A DNA stretch of 64,000 nt, taken from assembly GCA_033558025.1 (NCBI GenBank), contig JAUCEF010000006.1, positions 310,001 to 374,000 of the forward strand, in the 5' to 3' direction. The notes under the pieces were generated by a model that worked only from the letters and a program-made list of their open reading frames with translations, was not told the origin of the DNA and ran no database searches. Position numbers and translations under genes: made by a program. Origin of the DNA: Phytophthora sp. 'mugwort' (taxonomy: Eukaryota > Oomycota > Peronosporomycetes > Peronosporales > Peronosporaceae). This document shows, piece after piece, positions 44,282 through 56,694 of this stretch (within the stretch, counting starts at the first letter, position 1; each line of letters opens with the position of its first letter).

Positions 44282-44936
44282 ACTCTTCGTTTCTTTTGTC
44301 GCTCTTGCGCCGTCGTTTTTGCGTTTCGCGTATTGACATGCTTCCGTGGATTTTCGCCTGCCGTACGCCCAGACCGCTCGGTCAACCTGCTAAAACCGAC
44401 TCGCCTCGCGCTGGTTCAAGTCCACCGTTGCTCGAGTTACAATGTCAACATTTGTCAAATAGTACGCTCTCGCTGTGGACGCAGCCGAGCAGCAGAACTG
44501 TATTGCGGGCCGTACGGTCCGCCTTAGCAGAACGTAGCGTAATCGGTGTTGCGATCACAGGGCCGAGGACGTGCCACGAACCCGTGCTTTGATTCCTCAC
44601 GCACTCGGCCCCGCTGGGACAGAACGGTGGCGGCCAATGCTGGCTGGCTTGAGCGACAGTGTCTCAGCAAGGGGTTGTGAGGCCGTCGGCAAGGTCTGTA
44701 ACCGAGTACTGCTTCAGTGCGGAGGTTAACAGAACCATTCGGACGGACGATGTGGAGTCGACCATAACTCGTCTGGACAGCCGCGGACTGAGACAATCGA
44801 TGAAGGAGGTTGTTCAGCGAGGCCAGGTGGTCTGCATTGAGGTCCGTTTGTGTGTGCGCGGCACGTGGTTGCGGTGTTTGCGAGTGTTGCGTGATGGCGG
44901 TTTTTGAGTGCGTGAGGGTTGTGGTTAGCGCATGGT

Positions 44937-45016
44937 GGTCAATTGGCCGAGCGGTCTAAGGCGCCAGTTTAAGGCACTGGTCCGAAAGGGCGTGGGTTCG
45001 TATCCCACATTGGCCA
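44937..45016 (+). tRNA. tRNA-Leu(AAG), copy 34, U58 variant
   Basis: T58 at 45001. Repeats copy 32, including AGAAATG. Confidence 0.8.
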
Positions 45017-45671
45017 ACTCTTCGTTTCTTTTGTCGCTCTTGCGCCGTCGTTTTTGCGTTTCGCGTATTGACATGCTTCCGTGGATTTTCGCCTGCCGTA
45101 CGCCCAGACCGCTCGGTCAACCTGCTAAAACCGACTCGCCTCGCGCTGGTCCAAGTCCACCGTTGCTCGAGTTACAATGTCAACATTTGTCAAATAGTAC
45201 GCTCTCGCTGTGGACGCAGCCGAGCAGCAGAAATGTATTGCGGGCCGTACGGTCCGCCTTAGCAGAACGTAGCGTAATCGGTGTTGCGATCACAGGGCCG
45301 AGGACGTGCCACGAACCCGTGCTTTGATTCCTCACGCACTCGGCCCCGCTGGGACAGAACGGTGGCGGCCAATGCTGGCTGGCTTGAGCGACAGTGTCTC
45401 AGCAAGGGGTTGTGAGGCCGTCGGCAAGGTCTGTAACCGAGTGCTGCTTCAGTGCGGAGGTTAACAGAACCATTCGGACGGACGATGTAAAGTCGACCAT
45501 AACTCGTCTGGACAGCCGCGGACTGAGACAATCGATGAAGGAGGTTGTTCAGCGAGGCCAGGTGGTCTGCATTGAGGTCCGTTTGTGTGTGCGCGGCACG
45601 TGGTTGCGGTGTTTGCGAGTGTTGCGTGATGGCGGTTTTTGAGTGCGTGAGGGTTGTGGTTAGCGCATGGT

Positions 45672-45751
45672 GGTCAATTGGCCGAGCGGTCTAAGGCGCC
45701 AGTTTAAGGCACTGGTCCGAAAGGGCGTGGGTTCGAATCCCACATTGGCCA
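45672..45751 (+). tRNA. tRNA-Leu(AAG), copy 35, intact
   Basis: Repeats copy 33; closes a duplicated two-unit block. Confidence 0.97.
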
Positions 45752-46406
45752 ACTCTTCGTTTCTTTTGTCGCTCTTGCGCCGTCGTTTTTGCGTTTCGCG
45801 TATTGACATGCTTCCGTGGATTTTCGCCTGCCGTACGCCCAGACCGCTCGGTCAACCTGCTAAAACCGACTCGCCTCGCGCTGGTTCAAGTCCACCGTTG
45901 CTCGAGTTACAATGTCAACATTTGTCAAATAGTACGCTCTCGCTGTGGACGCAGCCGAGCAGCAGAACTGTATTGCGGGCCGTACGGTCCGCCTTAGCAG
46001 AACGTAGCGTAATCGGTGTTGCGATCACAGGGCCGAGGACGTGCCACGAACCCGTGCTTTGATTCCTCACGCACTCGGCCCCGCTGGGACAGAACGGTGG
46101 CGGCCAATGCTGGCTGGCTTGAGCGACAGTGTCTCAGCAAGGGGTTGTGAGGCCGTCGGCAAGGTCTGTAACCGAGTACTGCTTCAGTGCGGAGGTTAAC
46201 AGAACCATTCGGACGGACGATGTGGAGTCGACCATAACTCGTCTGGACAGCCGCGGACTGAGACAATCGATGAAGGAGGTTGTTCAGCGAGGCCAGGTGG
46301 TCTGCATTGAGGTCCGTTTGTGTGTGCGCGGCACGTGGTTGCGGTGTTTGCGAGTGTTGCGTGATGGCGGTTTTTGAGTGCGTGAGGGTTGTGGTTAGCG
46401 CATGGT

Positions 46407-46486
46407 GGTCAATTGGCCGAGCGGTCTAAGGCGCCAGTTTAAGGCACTGGTCCGAAAGGGCGTGGGTTCGAATCCCACATTGGCCA
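46407..46486 (+). tRNA. tRNA-Leu(AAG), copy 36, intact
   Basis: Haplotype C-TTA-G-GG-T. Confidence 0.97.
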
Positions 46487-47141
46487 ACTCTTCGTTTCTT
46501 TTGTCGCTCTTGCGCCGTCGTTTTTGCGTTTCGCGTATTGACATGCTTCCGTGGATTTTCGCCTGCCGTACGCCCAGACCGCTCGGTCAACCTGCTAAAA
46601 CCGACTCGCCTCGCGCTGGTCCAAGTCCACCGTTGCTCGAGTTACAATGTCAACATTTGTCAAATAGTACGCTCTCGCTGTGGACGCAGTTAAGCAGCAG
46701 AACTGCATTGCGGGCCGTACGGTCCGCCTTAGCAGAACGTAGCGTAATCGGTGTTGCGATCACAGGGCCGAGGACGTGCCACGAACCCGTGCTTTGATTC
46801 CTCACGCACTCGGCCCCGCTGGGACAGAACGGTGGCGGCCAATGCTGGCTGGCTTGAGCGACAGTGTCTCAGCAAGGGGTTGTGAGGCCGTCGGCAAGGT
46901 CTGTAACCGAGTGCTGCTTCAGTGCGGAGGTTAACAGAACCATTCGGACGGACGATGTGGAGTCGACCATAACTCGTCTGGACAGCCGCGGACTGAGACA
47001 ATCGATGAAGGAGGTTGTTCAGCGAGGCCAGGTGGTCTGCATTGAGGTCCGTTTGTGTGTGCGCGGCACGTGGTTGCGGTGTTTGCGAGTGTTGCGTGAT
47101 GGCGGTTTTTGAGTGCGTGAGGGTTGTGGTTAGCGCATGGT

Positions 47142-47221
47142 GGTCAATTGGCCGAGCGGTCTAAGGCGCCAGTTTAAGGCACTGGTCCGAAAGGGCGTGG
47201 GTTCGAATCCCACATTGGCCA
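47142..47221 (+). tRNA. tRNA-Leu(AAG), copy 37, intact
   Basis: Haplotype T-CCA-G-AA-T; first CCA at m2. Spacer has GTGTTAGCG in place of GTGTTTGCG, shared with units 38 and 40. Confidence 0.97.
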
Positions 47222-47876
47222 ACTCTTCGTTTCTTTTGTCGCTCTTGCGCCGTCGTTTTTGCGTTTCGCGTATTGACATGCTTCCGTGGATTTTCGCCTG
47301 CCGTACGCCCAGACCGCTCGGTCAACCTGCTAAAACCGACTCGCCTCGCGCTGGTTCAAGTCCACCGTTGCTCGAGTTACAATGTCAACATTTGTCAAAT
47401 AGTACGCTCTCGCTGTGGACGCAGCCAAGCAGCAGAACTGCATTGCGGGCCGTACGGTCCGCCTTAGCAGAACGTAGCGTAATCGGTGTTGCGATCACAG
47501 GGCCGAGGACGTGCCACGAACCCGTGCTTTGATTCCTCACGCACTCGGCCCCGCTGGGACAGAACGGTGGCGGCCAATGCTGGCTGGCTTGAGCGACAGT
47601 GTCTCAGCAAGGGGTTGTGAGGCCGTCGGCAAGGTCTGTAACCGAGTGCTGCTTCAGTGCGGAGGTTAACAGAACCATTCGGACGGACGATGTAAAGTCG
47701 ACCATAACTCGTCTGGACAGCCGCGGACTGAGACAATCGATGAAGGAGGTTGTTCAGCGAGGCCAGGTGGTCTGCATTGAGGTCCGTTTGTGTGTGCGCG
47801 GCACGTGGTTGCGGTGTTAGCGAGTGTTGCGTGATGGCGGTTTTTGAGTGCGTGAGGGTTGTGGTTAGCGCATGGT

Positions 47877-47956
47877 GGTCAATTGGCCGAGCGGTCTAAG
47901 GCGCCAGTTTAAGGCACTGGTCCGAAAGGGCGTGGGTTCGTATCCCACATTGGCCA
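47877..47956 (+). tRNA. tRNA-Leu(AAG), copy 38, U58 variant
   Basis: T58 at 47941. Haplotype T-CCG-G-AA-T with GTGTTAGCG. Confidence 0.8.
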
Positions 47957-48611
47957 ACTCTTCGTTTCTTTTGTCGCTCTTGCGCCGTCGTTTTTGCGTT
48001 TCGCGTATTGACATGCTTCCGTGGATTTTCGCCTGCCGTACGCCCAGACCGCTCGGTCAACCTGCTAAAACCGACTCGCCTCGCGCTGGTTCAAGTCCAC
48101 CGTTGCTCGAGTTACAATGTCAACATTTGTCAAATAGTACGCTCTCGCTGTGGACGCAGCCGAGCAGCAGAACTGTATTGCGGGCCGTACGGTCCGCCTT
48201 AGCAGAACGTAGCGTAATCGGTGTTGCGATCACAGGGCCGAGGACGTGCCACGAACCCGTGCTTTGATTCCTCACGCACTCGGCCCCGCTGGGACAGAAC
48301 GGTGGCGGCCAATGCTGGCTGGCTTGAGCGACAGTGTCTCAGCAAGGGGTTGTGAGGCCGTCGGCAAGGTCTGTAACCGAGTGCTGCTTCAGTGCGGAGG
48401 TTAACAGAACCATTCGGACGGACGATGTAAAGTCGACCATAACTCGTCTGGACAGCCGCGGACTGAGACAATCGATGAAGGAGGTTGTTCAGCGAGGCCA
48501 GGTGGTCTGCATTGAGGTCCGTTTGTGTGTGCGCGGCACGTGGTTGCGGTGTTAGCGAGTGTTGCGTGATGGCGGTTTTTGAGTGCGTGAGGGTTGTGGT
48601 TAGCGCATGGT

Positions 48612-48691
48612 GGTCAATTGGCCGAGCGGTCTAAGGCGCCAGTTTAAGGCACTGGTCCGAAAGGGCGTGGGTTCGTATCCCACATTGGCCA
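48612..48691 (+). tRNA. tRNA-Leu(AAG), copy 39, U58 variant
   Basis: T58 at 48676. Haplotype T-CCA-G-AA-T. Confidence 0.8.
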
Positions 48692-49346
48692 ACTCTTCGT
48701 TTCTTTTGTCGCTCTTGCGCCGTCGTTTTTGCGTTTCGCGTATTGACATGCTTCCGTGGATTTTCGCCTGCCGTACGCCCAGACCGCTCGGTCAACCTGC
48801 TAAAACCGACTCGCCTCGCGCTGGTTCAAGTCCACCGTTGCTCGAGTTACAATGTCAACATTTGTCAAATAGTACGCTCTCGCTGTGGACGCAGCCAAGC
48901 AGCAGAACTGCATTGCGGGCCGTACGGTCCGCCTTAGCAGAACGTAGCGTAATCGGTGTTGCGATCACAGGGCCGAGGACGTGCCACGAACCCGTGCTTT
49001 GATTCCTCACGCACTCGGCCCCGCTGGGACAGAACGGTGGCGGCCAATGCTGGCTGGCTTGAGCGACAGTGTCTCAGCAAGGGGTTGTGAGGCCGTCGGC
49101 AAGGTCTGTAACCGAGTGCTGCTTCAGTGCGGAGGTTAACAGAACCATTCGGACGGACGATGTAAAGTCGACCATAACTCGTCTGGACAGCCGCGGACTG
49201 AGACAATCGATGAAGGAGGTTGTTCAGCGAGGCCAGGTGGTCTGCATTGAGGTCCGTTTGTGTGTGCGCGGCACGTGGTTGCGGTGTTTGCGAGTGTTGC
49301 GTGATGGCGGTTTTTGAGTGCGTGAGGGTTGTGGTTAGCGCATGGT

Positions 49347-49426
49347 GGTCAATTGGCCGAGCGGTCTAAGGCGCCAGTTTAAGGCACTGGTCCGAAAGGG
49401 CGTGGGTTCGTATCCCACATTGGCCA
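49347..49426 (+). tRNA. tRNA-Leu(AAG), copy 40, U58 variant
   Basis: T58 at 49411. Haplotype T-CCA-G-AA-T with GTGTTAGCG. Confidence 0.8.
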
Positions 49427-50081
49427 ACTCTTCGTTTCTTTTGTCGCTCTTGCGCCGTCGTTTTTGCGTTTCGCGTATTGACATGCTTCCGTGGATTTTC
49501 GCCTGCCGTACGCCCAGACCGCTCGGTCAACCTGCTAAAACCGACTCGCCTCGCGCTGGTTCAAGTCCACCGTTGCTCGAGTTACAATGTCAACATTTGT
49601 CAAATAGTACGCTCTCGCTGTGGACGCAGCCAAGCAGCAGAACTGCATTGCGGGCCGTACGGTCCGCCTTAGCAGAACGTAGCGTAATCGGTGTTGCGAT
49701 CACAGGGCCGAGGACGTGCCACGAACCCGTGCTTTGATTCCTCACGCACTCGGCCCCGCTGGGACAGAACGGTGGCGGCCAATGCTGGCTGGCTTGAGCG
49801 ACAGTGTCTCAGCAAGGGGTTGTGAGGCCGTCGGCAAGGTCTGTAACCGAGTGCTGCTTCAGTGCGGAGGTTAACAGAACCATTCGGACGGACGATGTAA
49901 AGTCGACCATAACTCGTCTGGACAGCCGCGGACTGAGACAATCGATGAAGGAGGTTGTTCAGCGAGGCCAGGTGGTCTGCATTGAGGTCCGTTTGTGTGT
50001 GCGCGGCACGTGGTTGCGGTGTTAGCGAGTGTTGCGTGATGGCGGTTTTTGAGTGCGTGAGGGTTGTGGTTAGCGCATGGT

Positions 50082-50161
50082 GGTCAATTGGCCGAGCGGT
50101 CTAAGGCGCCAGTTTAAGGCACTGGTCCGAAAGGGCGTGGGTTCGTATCCCACATTGGCCA
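50082..50161 (+). tRNA. tRNA-Leu(AAG), copy 41, U58 variant
   Basis: T58 at 50146. Haplotype T-TTA-G-GG-T with GTCAGCATT; last of a run of four U58 copies. Confidence 0.8.
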
Positions 50162-50816
50162 ACTCTTCGTTTCTTTTGTCGCTCTTGCGCCGTCGTTTTT
50201 GCGTTTCGCGTATTGACATGCTTCCGTGGATTTTCGCCTGCCGTACGCCCAGACCGCTCGGTCAACCTGCTAAAACCGACTCGCCTCGCGCTGGTTCAAG
50301 TCCACCGTTGCTCGAGTTACAATGTCAGCATTTGTCAAATAGTACGCTCTCGCTGTGGACGCAGTTAAGCAGCAGAACTGCATTGCGGGCCGTACGGTCC
50401 GCCTTAGCAGAACGTAGCGTAATCGGTGTTGCGATCACAGGGCCGAGGACGTGCCACGAACCCGTGCTTTGATTCCTCACGCACTCGGCCCCGCTGGGAC
50501 AGAACGGTGGCGGCCAATGCTGGCTGGCTTGAGCGACAGTGTCTCAGCAAGGGGTTGTGAGGCCGTCGGCAAGGTCTGTAACCGAGTGCTGCTTCAGTGC
50601 GGAGGTTAACAGAACCATTCGGACGGACGATGTGGAGTCGACCATAACTCGTCTGGACAGCCGCGGACTGAGACAATCGATGAAGGAGGTTGTTCAGCGA
50701 GGCCAGGTGGTCTGCATTGAGGTCCGTTTGTGTGTGCGCGGCACGTGGTTGCGGTGTTTGCGAGTGTTGCGTGATGGCGGTTTTTGAGTGCGTGAGGGTT
50801 GTGGTTAGCGCATGGT

Positions 50817-50896
50817 GGTCAATTGGCCGAGCGGTCTAAGGCGCCAGTTTAAGGCACTGGTCCGAAAGGGCGTGGGTTCGAATCCCACATTGGCCA
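50817..50896 (+). tRNA. tRNA-Leu(AAG), copy 42, intact
   Basis: Haplotype C-CCA-G-GG-A. Confidence 0.97.
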
Positions 50897-51551
50897 ACTC
50901 TTCGTTTCTTTTGTCGCTCTTGCGCCGTCGTTTTTGCGTTTCGCGTATTGACATGCTTCCGTGGATTTTCGCCTGCCGTACGCCCAGACCGCTCGGTCAA
51001 CCTGCTAAAACCGACTCGCCTCGCGCTGGTCCAAGTCCACCGTTGCTCGAGTTACAATGTCAACATTTGTCAAATAGTACGCTCTCGCTGTGGACGCAGC
51101 CAAGCAGCAGAACTGCATTGCGGGCCGTACGGTCCGCCTTAGCAGAACGTAGCGTAATCGGTGTTGCGATCACAGGGCCGAGGACGTGCCACGAACCCGT
51201 GCTTTGATTCCTCACGCACTCGGCCCCGCTGGGACAGAACGGTGGCGGCCAATGCTGGCTGGCTTGAGCGACAGTGTCTCAGCAAGGGGTTGTGAGGCCG
51301 TCGGCAAGGTCTGTAACCGAGTGCTGCTTCAGTGCGGAGGTTAACAGAACCATTCGGACGGACGATGTGGAGTCGACCATAACTCGTCTGGACAGCCGCG
51401 GACTGAGACAATCGATGAAGGAGGTTGTTCAGCGAGGCCAGGTGGTCTGCATTGAGGTCCGTTTGTGTGTGCGCGGCACGTGGTTGCGGTGTTTGCGAGT
51501 GTTGCGTGATGGCGGTTATTGAGTGCGTGAGGGTTGTGGTTAGCGCATGGT

Positions 51552-51631
51552 GGTCAATTGGCCGAGCGGTCTAAGGCGCCAGTTTAAGGCACTGGTCCGA
51601 AAGGGCGTGGGTTCGAATCCCACATTGGCCA
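51552..51631 (+). tRNA. tRNA-Leu(AAG), copy 43, terminator variant
   Basis: tRNA body intact. First terminator is TTTCATTT, with no run of four T. Haplotype C-CCA-G-GG-T. Confidence 0.93.
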
Positions 51632-52286
51632 ACTCTTCGTTTCATTTGTCGCTCTTGCGCCGTCGTTTTTGCGTTTCGCGTATTGACATGCTTCCGTGGA
51701 TTTTCGCCTGCCGTACGCCCAGACCGCTCGGTCAACCTGCTAAAACCGACTCGCCTCGCGCTGGTCCAAGTCCACCGTTGCTCGAGTTACAATGTCAACA
51801 TTTGTCAAATAGTACGCTCTCGCTGTGGACGCAGCCAAGCAGCAGAACTGCATTGCGGGCCGTACGGTCCGCCTTAGCAGAACGTAGCGTAATCGGTGTT
51901 GCGATCACAGGGCCGAGGACGTGCCACGAACCCGTGCTTTGATTCCTCACGCACTCGGCCCCGCTGGGACAGAACGGTGGCGGCCAATGCTGGCTGGCTT
52001 GAGCGACAGTGTCTCAGCAAGGGGTTGTGAGGCCGTCGGCAAGGTCTGTAACCGAGTGCTGCTTCAGTGCGGAGGTTAACAGAACCATTCGGACGGACGA
52101 TGTGGAGTCGACCATAACTCGTCTGGACAGCCGCGGACTGAGACAATCGATGAAGGAGGTTGTTCAGCGAGGCCAGGTGGTCTGCATTGAGGTCCGTTTG
52201 TGTGTGCGCGGCACGTGGTTGCGGTGTTTGCGAGTGTTGCGTGATGGCGGTTTTTGAGTGCGTGAGGGTTGTGGTTAGCGCATGGT

Positions 52287-52365
52287 GGTCAATTGGCCGA
52301 GCGGTCTAAGGCGCCAGTTTAAGGCACTGGTCCGAAAGGGCGTGGGTTCGAATCCACATTGGCCA
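52287..52365 (+). pseudogene. tRNA-Leu(AAG), copy 44, T-stem deletion
   Basis: 79 nt: one C lost, so the T-stem 3' strand is CCAC in place of CCCAC, leaving a bulged G. The B box GGTTCGAATCC is kept. Terminator is TTTCATTT. Spacer has GCGATAACAGG. Haplotype C-CCA-G-GG-T. Transcription is possible but a stable tRNA is doubtful. Confidence 0.8.
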
Positions 52366-53020
52366 ACTCTTCGTTTCATTTGTCGCTCTTGCGCCGTCGT
52401 TTTTGCGTTTCGCGTATTGACATGCTTCCGTGGATTTTCGCCTGCCGTACGCCCAGACCGCTCGGTCAACCTGCTAAAACCGACTCGCCTCGCGCTGGTC
52501 CAAGTCCACCGTTGCTCGAGTTACAATGTCAACATTTGTCAAATAGTACGCTCTCGCTGTGGACGCAGCCAAGCAGCAGAACTGCATTGCGGGCCGTACG
52601 GTCCGCCTTAGCAGAACGTAGCGTAATCGGTGTTGCGATAACAGGGCCGAGGACGTGCCACGAACCCGTGCTTTGATTCCTCACGCACTCGGCCCCGCTG
52701 GGACAGAACGGTGGCGGCCAATGCTGGCTGGCTTGAGCGACAGTGTCTCAGCAAGGGGTTGTGAGGCCGTCGGCAAGGTCTGTAACCGAGTGCTGCTTCA
52801 GTGCGGAGGTTAACAGAACCATTCGGACGGACGATGTGGAGTCGACCATAACTCGTCTGGACAGCCGCGGACTGAGACAATCGATGAAGGAGGTTGTTCA
52901 GCGAGGCCAGGTGGTCTGCATTGAGGTCCGTTTGTGTGTGCGCGGCACGTGGTTGCGGTGTTTGCGAGTGTTGCGTGATGGCGGTTTTTGAGTGCGTGAG
53001 GGTTGTGGTTAGCGCATGGT

Positions 53021-53099
53021 GGTCAATTGGCCGAGCGGTCTAAGGCGCCAGTTTAAGGCACTGGTCCGAAAGGGCGTGGGTTCGAATCCACATTGGCCA
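53021..53099 (+). pseudogene. tRNA-Leu(AAG), copy 45, T-stem deletion
   Basis: Same one-base loss as copy 44, but normal terminator. Haplotype T-CCA-G-GG-T, so the deletion has spread or been exchanged between two spacer types. Confidence 0.8.
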
Positions 53100-53754
53100 A
53101 CTCTTCGTTTCTTTTGTCGCTCTTGCGCCGTCGTTTTTGCGTTTCGCGTATTGACATGCTTCCGTGGATTTTCGCCTGCCGTACGCCCAGACCGCTCGGT
53201 CAACCTGCTAAAACCGACTCGCCTCGCGCTGGTTCAAGTCCACCGTTGCTCGAGTTACAATGTCAACATTTGTCAAATAGTACGCTCTCGCTGTGGACGC
53301 AGCCAAGCAGCAGAACTGCATTGCGGGCCGTACGGTCCGCCTTAGCAGAACGTAGCGTAATCGGTGTTGCGATCACAGGGCCGAGGACGTGCCACGAACC
53401 CGTGCTTTGATTCCTCACGCACTCGGCCCCGCTGGGACAGAACGGTGGCGGCCAATGCTGGCTGGCTTGAGCGACAGTGTCTCAGCAAGGGGTTGTGAGG
53501 CCGTCGGCAAGGTCTGTAACCGAGTGCTGCTTCAGTGCGGAGGTTAACAGAACCATTCGGACGGACGATGTGGAGTCGACCATAACTCGTCTGGACAGCC
53601 GCGGACTGAGACAATCGATGAAGGAGGTTGTTCAGCGAGGCCAGGTGGTCTGCATTGAGGTCCGTTTGTGTGTGCGCGGCACGTGGTTGCGGTGTTTGCG
53701 AGTGTTGCGTGATGGCGGTTTTTGAGTGCGTGAGGGTTGTGGTTAGCGCATGGT

Positions 53755-53834
53755 GGTCAATTGGCCGAGCGGTCTAAGGCGCCAGTTTAAGGCACTGGTC
53801 CGAAAGGGCGTGGGTTCGAATCCCACATTGGCCA
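53755..53834 (+). tRNA. tRNA-Leu(AAG), copy 46, intact
   Basis: Haplotype T-CCA-G-AA-T. Confidence 0.97.
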
Positions 53835-54489
53835 ACTCTTCGTTTCTTTTGTCGCTCTTGCGCCGTCGTTTTTGCGTTTCGCGTATTGACATGCTTCCGT
53901 GGATTTTCGCCTGCCGTACGCCCAGACCGCTCGGTCAACCTGCTAAAACCGACTCGCCTCGCGCTGGTTCAAGTCCACCGTTGCTCGAGTTACAATGTCA
54001 ACATTTGTCAAATAGTACGCTCTCGCTGTGGACGCAGCCAAGCAGCAGAACTGCATTGCGGGCCGTACGGTCCGCCTTAGCAGAACGTAGCGTAATCGGT
54101 GTTGCGATCACAGGGCCGAGGACGTGCCACGAACCCGTGCTTTGATTCCTCACGCACTCGGCCCCGCTGGGACAGAACGGTGGCGGCCAATGCTGGCTGG
54201 CTTGAGCGACAGTGTCTCAGCAAGGGGTTGTGAGGCCGTCGGCAAGGTCTGTAACCGAGTGCTGCTTCAGTGCGGAGGTTAACAGAACCATTCGGACGGA
54301 CGATGTAAAGTCGACCATAACTCGTCTGGACAGCCGCGGACTGAGACAATCGATGAAGGAGGTTGTTCAGCGAGGCCAGGTGGTCTGCATTGAGGTCCGT
54401 TTGTGTGTGCGCGGCACGTGGTTGCGGTGTTTGCGAGTGTTGCGTGATGGCGGTTTTTGAGTGCGTGAGGGTTGTGGTTAGCGCATGGT

Positions 54490-54569
54490 GGTCAATTGGC
54501 CGAGCGGTCTAAGGCGCCAGTTTAAGGCACTGGTCCGAAAGGGCGTGGGTTCGTATCCCACATTGGCCA
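54490..54569 (+). tRNA. tRNA-Leu(AAG), copy 47, U58 variant
   Basis: T58 at 54554. Haplotype T-TTA-G-AA-A with GTCAGCATT; matches copy 50. Confidence 0.8.
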
Positions 54570-55224
54570 ACTCTTCGTTTCTTTTGTCGCTCTTGCGCCG
54601 TCGTTTTTGCGTTTCGCGTATTGACATGCTTCCGTGGATTTTCGCCTGCCGTACGCCCAGACCGCTCGGTCAACCTGCTAAAACCGACTCGCCTCGCGCT
54701 GGTTCAAGTCCACCGTTGCTCGAGTTACAATGTCAGCATTTGTCAAATAGTACGCTCTCGCTGTGGACGCAGTTAAGCAGCAGAACTGCATTGCGGGCCG
54801 TACGGTCCGCCTTAGCAGAACGTAGCGTAATCGGTGTTGCGATCACAGGGCCGAGGACGTGCCACGAACCCGTGCTTTGATTCCTCACGCACTCGGCCCC
54901 GCTGGGACAGAACGGTGGCGGCCAATGCTGGCTGGCTTGAGCGACAGTGTCTCAGCAAGGGGTTGTGAGGCCGTCGGCAAGGTCTGTAACCGAGTGCTGC
55001 TTCAGTGCGGAGGTTAACAGAACCATTCGGACGGACGATGTAAAGTCGACCATAACTCGTCTGGACAGCCGCGGACTGAGACAATCGATGAAGGAGGTTG
55101 TTCAGCGAGGCCAGGTGGTCTGCATTGAGGTCCGTTTGTGTGTGCGCGGCACGTGGTTGCGGTGTTTGCGAGTGTTGCGTGATGGCGGTTATTGAGTGCG
55201 TGAGGGTTGTGGTTAGCGCATGGT

Positions 55225-55304
55225 GGTCAATTGGCCGAGCGGTCTAAGGCGCCAGTTTAAGGCACTGGTCCGAAAGGGCGTGGGTTCGAATCCCACATTG
55301 GCCA
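55225..55304 (+). tRNA. tRNA-Leu(AAG), copy 48, intact
   Basis: Haplotype T-CCA-G-AA-T. Confidence 0.97.
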
Positions 55305-55959
55305 ACTCTTCGTTTCTTTTGTCGCTCTTGCGCCGTCGTTTTTGCGTTTCGCGTATTGACATGCTTCCGTGGATTTTCGCCTGCCGTACGCCCAGACCGC
55401 TCGGTCAACCTGCTAAAACCGACTCGCCTCGCGCTGGTTCAAGTCCACCGTTGCTCGAGTTACAATGTCAACATTTGTCAAATAGTACGCTCTCGCTGTG
55501 GACGCAGCCAAGCAGCAGAACTGCATTGCGGGCCGTACGGTCCGCCTTAGCAGAACGTAGCGTAATCGGTGTTGCGATCACAGGGCCGAGGACGTGCCAC
55601 GAACCCGTGCTTTGATTCCTCACGCACTCGGCCCCGCTGGGACAGAACGGTGGCGGCCAATGCTGGCTGGCTTGAGCGACAGTGTCTCAGCAAGGGGTTG
55701 TGAGGCCGTCGGCAAGGTCTGTAACCGAGTGCTGCTTCAGTGCGGAGGTTAACAGAACCATTCGGACGGACGATGTAAAGTCGACCATAACTCGTCTGGA
55801 CAGCCGCGGACTGAGACAATCGATGAAGGAGGTTGTTCAGCGAGGCCAGGTGGTCTGCATTGAGGTCCGTTTGTGTGTGCGCGGCACGTGGTTGCGGTGT
55901 TTGCGAGTGTTGCGTGATGGCGGTTTTTGAGTGCGTGAGGGTTGTGGTTAGCGCATGGT

Positions 55960-56039
55960 GGTCAATTGGCCGAGCGGTCTAAGGCGCCAGTTTAAGGCAC
56001 TGGTCCGAAAGGGCGTGGGTTCGAATCCCACATTGGCCA
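55960..56039 (+). tRNA. tRNA-Leu(AAG), copy 49, terminator variant
   Basis: tRNA body intact, first terminator TTTCATTT. Haplotype C-CCG-G-GG-T. Confidence 0.93.
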
Positions 56040-56694
56040 ACTCTTCGTTTCATTTGTCGCTCTTGCGCCGTCGTTTTTGCGTTTCGCGTATTGACATGCT
56101 TCCGTGGATTTTCGCCTGCCGTACGCCCAGACCGCTCGGTCAACCTGCTAAAACCGACTCGCCTCGCGCTGGTCCAAGTCCACCGTTGCTCGAGTTACAA
56201 TGTCAACATTTGTCAAATAGTACGCTCTCGCTGTGGACGCAGCCGAGCAGCAGAACTGTATTGCGGGCCGTACGGTCCGCCTTAGCAGAACGTAGCGTAA
56301 TCGGTGTTGCGATCACAGGGCCGAGGACGTGCCACGAACCCGTGCTTTGATTCCTCACGCACTCGGCCCCGCTGGGACAGAACGGTGGCGGCCAATGCTG
56401 GCTGGCTTGAGCGACAGTGTCTCAGCAAGGGGTTGTGAGGCCGTCGGCAAGGTCTGTAACCGAGTGCTGCTTCAGTGCGGAGGTTAACAGAACCATTCGG
56501 ACGGACGATGTGGAGTCGACCATAACTCGTCTGGACAGCCGCGGACTGAGACAATCGATGAAGGAGGTTGTTCAGCGAGGCCAGGTGGTCTGCATTGAGG
56601 TCCGTTTGTGTGTGCGCGGCACGTGGTTGCGGTGTTTGCGAGTGTTGCGTGATGGCGGTTTTTGAGTGCGTGAGGGTTGTGGTTAGCGCATGGT

